NCBI GenBank assembly: GCA_945883955.1
Contig: CAMCYN010000005.1
Coordinates: 1 to 44,830, forward strand
From: Akkermansia muciniphila
Lineage (GTDB): Bacteria > Verrucomicrobiota > Verrucomicrobiia > Chthoniobacterales > Chthoniobacteraceae
Reading direction: 5' to 3'
Length of the DNA: 44,830 nucleotides
The notes under the pieces are model-generated. The model did not search any database. It was given only the letters and a program-made list of their open reading frames with translations, and was not told where the DNA came from. Both the position numbers and the translations under genes were made by a program. Below, one piece after another: positions 40,508 to 44,830 of the stretch. Positions within the stretch are counted from its first letter, which is position 1. The number at the start of each line of letters is the position of its first letter.

Positions 40508-41902
40508 ATGAGCTCTTCGTCTGACCTTTCCCGTAAACTTTTTGGTACCGACGGTATCCGCGGTGTTGCCAACCTCGAACCCGTCACGGCTGAGACCGCC
40601 CTCAAACTGGGCCGCGCTGCCGCTCACGTTTTCAGCCAGCGCGACACGCCCAGGGCCAGCAATAGCGAACGGCCCACCATCGTGATTGGTAAAGACACCC
40701 GCCTCTCGGGTTACATGCTCGAAAACGCGTTTGCCGCAGGGGTCATGTCGCTTGGCGCCAATGTGCTTTTTATCGGTCCATTACCCACACCGGGGGTCGC
40801 CTACATTACCCGCTCCCTGCGCGCCGATGCCGGTGTGGTCCTCAGCGCCTCCCACAATCCCTATGAGGATAACGGCATCAAATTCTTCCGCTACGACGGC
40901 TACAAGCTCGACGACGCTCTAGAGCGCCGGATTGAGCAGCTTGTTTTCAGCGGCGAGATTGAGTCGGTGCGTCCTACGGCCGGGCACATCGGGCGGGCCA
41001 AGCGCATTGATGATGCGTTGGGACGGTACGTTGAATTTGCCAAGGCGAGTTTTCCAAAAGGCATGACGCTGGAAGGGATGCATATCGCCGTGGATTGCGC
41101 CAATGGGGCGGGTTACAAGTCCACTCCTTGTGTGTTGCGGGAACTCGGAGCCCGGGTCACGGTCGCGCACAACAATCCCGATGGACGCAATATCAACGCG
41201 GGTTGTGGCAGCACTTATCCCGAGGCCATCAGCCAACTGGTACGGGAGTCCGGGGCCACCGTTGGGATTTCCCACGATGGGGATGCGGACCGGGTGCTGC
41301 TGTGTGATGAAAATGGCGAGGTGGTGGATGGAGACGAAATTTTGGCCATCGCGGCACTCCACTTTATGCATCGCGGGGAGCTGGCCCGGAATACGCTTGT
41401 GGCCACCGTAATGAGCAATTTTGGGTTGGATGAAACTCTCAGCAACCACGGCGGTCGCGTGTTGAGAACCGGGGTGGGGGATCGGTATGTGATCGAGGCG
41501 ATGGTGCGTGAAAACCTCAACGTGGGCGGAGAACAGAGCGGGCACATGATTTTCCGCGATTACGGAACGACCGGAGACGGTCTGGTGAGTGCCCTGCAGA
41601 TCCTGCGCATCGTACTCGAAACGGGGAAACCGCTCAGTGAACTCAAACGGTGCCTGGCCAAATATCCCCAGGCCCAGCGCAACCTTCGCGTGCAGCGCAA
41701 ACCGCCGTTTAGCGAGTTGGCCGAAGTGTCGGGCCTGTTGCAGGCTGCCGAACGCGAACTGGAAGGCCAGGGGCGAGTGTTACTTCGGTATTCGGGGACG
41801 GAACCCAAGGTGCGTCTGCTGATTGAAGGCCGCGATGATGCGCAAATCACAAAACTTGCCGATGGAATTGCCAGTGCGTTGCAGGTCGCCATTGGCGTAT
41901 AA
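40508..41902 (+). CDS. glmM: phosphoglucosamine mutase
   Basis: This 464-residue GlmM converts glucosamine-6-phosphate to glucosamine-1-phosphate for UDP-GlcNAc, the precursor of peptidoglycan and lipopolysaccharide. Landmarks are KLFGTDGIRGVAN at the start, the phosphoserine loop VVLSASHNPYEDNGIKFF with Ser115 as the likely phosphorylated residue, the metal loop ISHDGDADRVLLCDENG, the sugar loop GGEQSGHMIF and the phosphate-binding RYSGTEPKVRLLIEG. ATG 40508 is chosen over an open frame that starts 300 bases upstream because the family starts here. It is followed 7 bases later by bioD. Confidence 0.96.
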   Translation: MSSSSDLSRKLFGTDGIRGVANLEPVTAETALKLGRAAAHVFSQRDTPRASNSERPTIVIGKDTRLSGYMLENAFAAGVMSLGANVLFIGPLPTPGVAYITRSLRADAGVVLSASHNPYEDNGIKFFRYDGYKLDDALERRIEQLVFSGEIESVRPTAGHIGRAKRIDDALGRYVEFAKASFPKGMTLEGMHIAVDCANGAGYKSTPCVLRELGARVTVAHNNPDGRNINAGCGSTYPEAISQLVRESGATVGISHDGDADRVLLCDENGEVVDGDEILAIAALHFMHRGELARNTLVATVMSNFGLDETLSNHGGRVLRTGVGDRYVIEAMVRENLNVGGEQSGHMIFRDYGTTGDGLVSALQILRIVLETGKPLSELKRCLAKYPQAQRNLRVQRKPPFSELAEVSGLLQAAERELEGQGRVLLRYSGTEPKVRLLIEGRDDAQITKLADGIASALQVAIGV

Positions 41903-41909
41903 GGAACCT

Positions 41910-42617
41910 ATGGGAAACGGCATTTTTGTGACAGGCACCGATACGGGTGTCGGTAAAACCCACGTCACCTGCCTGCTGGTGCGAGCCTTTCGGGCCATGG
42001 GCATTGATGCCGTCGGGATGAAACCTTTTGCATGCGGGGATCGCTCGGATGGTGAGGCCTTGTATGCCGCCAACGACGGCGTCGTCGAAATGGGGCTGGT
42101 CAATCCGGTGTGGTTACGGGTTTCGGCCTCCCCATACGCCGCCTCGCTGGTGGAAAACCGGACTCTGGATATTGCCACGGCAGCCGAGGCCTGCCGGTTT
42201 CTGCGAGCCAAACACTCTCTTGTGGTTGTCGAAGGGGTCGGCGGCTGGCGAGTGCCGCTGACCGACCGGATTTGTATGAGCCAGTTTGCGGGCGAACTGG
42301 CGATGCCGGTGGTGGTCGTGGTCGCCAATCGGATCGGGGCTCTCAATCACACCCGCCTGACCGTCGATGCGATCCGGTCCGGGGGACTGTCATTGGCGGC
42401 AATTCTTTGGAATGACGTGTCCGGAGGCGCGGCCGACGCGGCTAGTATCACCAACCGGAGTGTTTTCGAGCAGTTGATGCCGGATGAGTTTCAGGCCGAA
42501 GTGGCGTTTGGATCCGAGGTGTTGCCCGGCGGAATCGTGGCGAAGGTGCTTCAACGGGCAGGGGTGGCTTCGCGTGAACGCCGTGAAGGTAAGGCGGACA
42601 CCCGGCGTTTGGGGTAA
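41910..42617 (+). CDS. bioD: dethiobiotin synthetase
   Basis: This 235-residue BioD makes the ureido ring of dethiobiotin from diaminopelargonate, CO2 and ATP. The N-terminal P-loop is GIFVTGTDTGVGKTHVTCLL. The later VVEGVGGWRVPLTD segment and the VVVANRIGALNHTRLTVDAI stretch are family hallmarks. ATG 41910 has AAGGA four bases upstream; the open frame extends further into glmM without support. It follows glmM by 7 bases, an odd pairing because bioA, bioB and bioF are not in this window. Confidence 0.92.
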   Translation: MGNGIFVTGTDTGVGKTHVTCLLVRAFRAMGIDAVGMKPFACGDRSDGEALYAANDGVVEMGLVNPVWLRVSASPYAASLVENRTLDIATAAEACRFLRAKHSLVVVEGVGGWRVPLTDRICMSQFAGELAMPVVVVVANRIGALNHTRLTVDAIRSGGLSLAAILWNDVSGGAADAASITNRSVFEQLMPDEFQAEVAFGSEVLPGGIVAKVLQRAGVASRERREGKADTRRLG

Positions 42618-42650
42618 TGGCGGGAGCGGTCGCTCGCCCGGGAGGCGCCG

Positions 42651-43766
42651 TCAGTGACCCGGGACTATCAATTGCCAGTAAGCCGCTATCATCGCGGGAC
42701 CTGCCGCAACCCAAAGCAGCGCTCCTGCGGCCAGGTAGGGGCCGAAGGGAATGGCAGCCCAGCCGCGCCGTCCGATCAGAAGTGTGAATACTCCAAAAAA
42801 GGCGCCCATCAACGAGGCGGCCATGACTGTAAAAAGGGTGGCTTTCCATCCGAGGAAGGCACCGATTGCGGCCAAAAATTTGACATCCCCAAACCCCATG
42901 GCTTCACGAGGGAGTACTATCCACTCGATTTGAAGGCTGACGCGATCGGTTTGGTTCAGATCAAGTGTCGTGTCCGGCAGGGTTAACTGGTTGAGCGTCC
43001 ACACGACTTCGCCCTTCTGGACGGGCCGCCCGTCGATTTCTCCCGTACAAACGCCCATGCGGATCTTTTCGGTGCCTCGGAAAAAGAAATCCCCCCAAGG
43101 GGCCATTTCGTCGCCGATGAGCAGTTCGGCTTCGTCGCCGTTACGGACCCAGACGGCTGGGGTGGGGTCTTGAAAGATGGTGCGTTTTCTTCCAAACGCG
43201 AGCCTTCCGAGCTCCACCACCGCCCACAGCAGCCCGTACCCGGCGCCGGCCCCGAGAAGGGATTTGGCGAGTCCTGCGCTGGCGGAGCTCGCACCGTGGA
43301 GGGCTGGTACGGCCAGAGAAATTGCGGCTCCGGCGGCGACTCCGCCCCAGGTTATCTGGTCGGGAATAATCATGTGCTCGAGGTCCACAAATGTGGCCAC
43401 GACGAGGATTCCCAGCAGTACGAAATACGGCAGAAGCAACGTTGGGTTGACGGGGCCAAATTTCAGGGCGGCGCTCCAGAACAGAACCGAGGTGAGCAGT
43501 TCCACCAAAAGATACCGGGGCGAGATCGGTTGTTTGCAGGTCGAGCAGCGGCCGCGCAGAAGGAGCCAGGAAAGAATGGGAACGTTTTCCCACCAGGGGA
43601 TAGTTTTACGGCAGTTCGGACAATACGACCGGGCCGGTGTGCGGACCGACAGGTCGCGCGGAAGCCGGTAGATGCACACGTTGAGAAAAGAGCCCACCAA
43701 CGCGCCCAGAACGGCGGAGGCACCGGAAATGACAACTGGGGGGATATGGGGAAGCACGAGGTGCAA
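42651..43766 (-). CDS. pilD: prepilin peptidase with periplasmic/loop insertion
   Basis: This 371-residue type IV prepilin peptidase cleaves prepilin leaders and N-methylates the new N-terminus. The N-terminal part has GSFLNVCIYRLPR and the four-Cys metal site (CPNC and CSTC, about 49-76). The catalytic aspartates lie in VDLEHMIIPDQ and in GFGDVKFLAAIGAF. Between them, residues about 190-290 form a roughly 90-residue hydrophilic insertion (DPTPAVWVRNGDEAE and following), which explains the length over the usual ~270. It is the likely processor of the pseudopilin at 5897, 36 kb away. The TTG at 43766 is used as start; a GTG at 43757 is also possible. It converges on bioD. Confidence 0.9.
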   Translation of the reverse strand: MHLVLPHIPPVVISGASAVLGALVGSFLNVCIYRLPRDLSVRTPARSYCPNCRKTIPWWENVPILSWLLLRGRCSTCKQPISPRYLLVELLTSVLFWSAALKFGPVNPTLLLPYFVLLGILVVATFVDLEHMIIPDQITWGGVAAGAAISLAVPALHGASSASAGLAKSLLGAGAGYGLLWAVVELGRLAFGRKRTIFQDPTPAVWVRNGDEAELLIGDEMAPWGDFFFRGTEKIRMGVCTGEIDGRPVQKGEVVWTLNQLTLPDTTLDLNQTDRVSLQIEWIVLPREAMGFGDVKFLAAIGAFLGWKATLFTVMAASLMGAFFGVFTLLIGRRGWAAIPFGPYLAAGALLWVAAGPAMIAAYWQLIVPGH

Positions 43767-44015
43767 TCAATGGGGTGGGCAGGGGCGGGTCAACGTCGCA
43801 CTGGGAGTGCGCGCCTGTATTTCGACTAGCAGGCAGTATCGGCGAATTCCCTGCGTGTTGTGGGGATTGGTGGCCGGGGCCTGCGATTGCCGCCCCGGTG
43901 TAAATTCCCAAGGTGAAGCAGGAGTCCACCCTTGGCACCAAAAACGTGCCGGCTCCACGTGCGAAGGCTGGATCAAAAAGAAGGGCCTGCCGTCCCCCGG
44001 CGGGATTTTCGAGGG
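43767..44015. other. 249-base intergenic region with one GC-rich hairpin
   Basis: No convincing gene is visible between gmhA and pilD, both on the minus strand. A 7-bp stem CCGGGGC/GCCCCGG with an 11-base loop (43874-43898) is the clearest structure; it lacks a following U tract. Open frames here are short and of unnatural composition. A small RNA or a long pilD leader is possible but unsupported. Confidence 0.3.
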
Positions 44016-44591
44016 CTAACCCTTCGATGCTTTCTGGAGGGCTTCCTCCACGTGTTCACAGATGGAGTGTAGCAAAAATTTGTGAGCCTCCTGGATCCTC
44101 GCAGTGACGCGTGCGCCCACTAACAGTTCGATGTCACCCTTGCCACGGCAGCGTCCACCGTCGCGGCCGAGGAGCGCGATGCTGTGGATACCGAGGGTTT
44201 TGGCGGCCTCCAGAGCCCGGATGATATTGGGTGAGTTGCCACTGGTGGAAATAACGATGAGGACGTCTCCGGTTCGGCCGAAGGCTTCGACCTGCCGGGA
44301 GAAGCTCCATTCATAACCGTAATCGTTGCCGACGGCTGTCAGGAGGCTGCCGCAGGCGCTCAGGTTGAGGGCGGCGAACGGTTTGCGATCCTGCACAAAA
44401 CGGCAGGCGTATTCGGTGGCGAAATCGGCTCCGTCTGCGGCACTTCCGCCGTTGCCGGCCACGAGCAGTTTGTTTCCTTCGGTGAGGCAGGTGCGGACGA
44501 GGTCGGAAGCTTTGAGGAGAATCGGTTCCAGGCTGCGCAGGGATTCTACAGTGTTGAGGGCATCACTGACGGCATTCTGGAATGGGCTCAT
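44016..44591 (-). CDS. gmhA: phosphoheptose isomerase-like SIS-domain protein
   Basis: This 191-residue SIS-domain protein resembles GmhA, which converts sedoheptulose-7-phosphate to heptose-7-phosphate for lipopolysaccharide core heptose. The sugar-phosphate motif is LLVAGNGGSAADGADFATEY, followed by VLIVISTSGNSPNIIRAL and a C-terminal AHKFLLHSICEHVEEAL with the His and Glu of the family. The DiaA/HldE-associated group is an alternative. ATG 44591 is chosen because conserved sequence starts there; the frame extends seven residues further. It is the rightmost gene in the window; no other heptose genes are visible. Confidence 0.87.
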   Translation of the reverse strand: MSPFQNAVSDALNTVESLRSLEPILLKASDLVRTCLTEGNKLLVAGNGGSAADGADFATEYACRFVQDRKPFAALNLSACGSLLTAVGNDYGYEWSFSRQVEAFGRTGDVLIVISTSGNSPNIIRALEAAKTLGIHSIALLGRDGGRCRGKGDIELLVGARVTARIQEAHKFLLHSICEHVEEALQKASKG

Positions 44592-44830
44592 AAGATGTGC
44601 GGTGTAGCGCATTTGGTGCCAGAACTGGACGGAAAAAGTGATCGAATACTAGTCAAGGTGGTGGCTCCCGGTGGAACGGTTGGGCGCAGGGGAGGCAATT
44701 GGAGTCGGAAGATGGGGATGTTTAGGCTGGATGGGTTGGTTGAACCAAACTCGTCGGGTGGCGGAGGGGGGAACGTAGCCGTTGCCAATTGTGCTTACCG
44801 TTGACCTTGGACGGAACCTGATAGAATGTT
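44592..44830. other. right-end intergenic region
   Basis: I see no convincing coding sequence in these 239 bases before the window ends. The last bases contain TTGACC and TAGAAT 15 bases apart, a promoter-like pair pointing rightward but with suboptimal spacing; the downstream gene is outside the window. Confidence 0.3.

Overview
The window looks like a stretch of a Verrucomicrobiota (PVC superphylum) chromosome with fairly high GC. The main clues are two copies of the Planctomycetes/Verrucomicrobia module that pairs a secreted CxxCH 'planctomycete cytochrome' (DUF1549/DUF1553) protein with a Tat-exported DUF1501 protein, a Minf_1886-type small protein, a short PVC-style RNA polymerase omega subunit, scattered Ebo-type genes and weak Shine-Dalgarno signals. 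It is mostly core chromosome: I see no phage, insertion sequence, CRISPR array or integron. No gene-free stretch exceeds about 300 bases.

Layout. 1-990: tRNA-Cys and an MBL-fold hydrolase. 1149-6490: a type II secretion/type IV pilus-like operon (two tandem GspE/PilB ATPases, one GspF/PilC, one pseudopilin); its prepilin peptidase lies 36 kb away at 42651-43766. 6523-9462 (minus): an EboE-like TIM-barrel protein, a small unrecognised protein and MgtE. 9594-11714: dnaX and ybaB, closed by a bidirectional terminator. 11830-18532 (minus): rplQ, rpoA, aspartate aminotransferase, a double-domain nucleoside diphosphate kinase and two tandem voltage-gated-type K+ channels; two intergenic regions here carry mutually exclusive RNA hairpins. 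18721-23707: first cytochrome/DUF1501 pair. 23804-27563: rpsU, Minf_1886 protein, nadA, a secreted thioredoxin-like protein, rpoZ and smpB. 27626-27893: tRNA-Ala and a second tRNA-Cys. 27921-34016 (minus): a 42-residue TPR repeat protein and the second cytochrome/DUF1501 pair. 34182-36595: conserved hypothetical, LysM protein with a YkuD-like domain lacking catalytic residues, accA. 36685-39840 (minus): small protein, TatD/EboB-like hydrolase and PBP2. 39898-44591: cytochrome b562-like protein, glmM-bioD, prepilin peptidase, gmhA-like isomerase.

Functional themes are transcription/translation core genes, envelope building (PBP2, GlmM, LysM protein, GmhA, AccA), pilus/secretion assembly, K+ and Mg2+ transport, and PVC-specific secreted oxidoreductase-like modules. 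The points I find most unusual are the tandem K+ channels with a shared extra-cytoplasmic insertion and C-terminal Cys-His motif, the terminator/antiterminator-like leader that ends six bases before the ndk start codon, the two-domain NDK, the probable YkuD pseudoenzyme, and the two non-identical tRNA-Cys genes.
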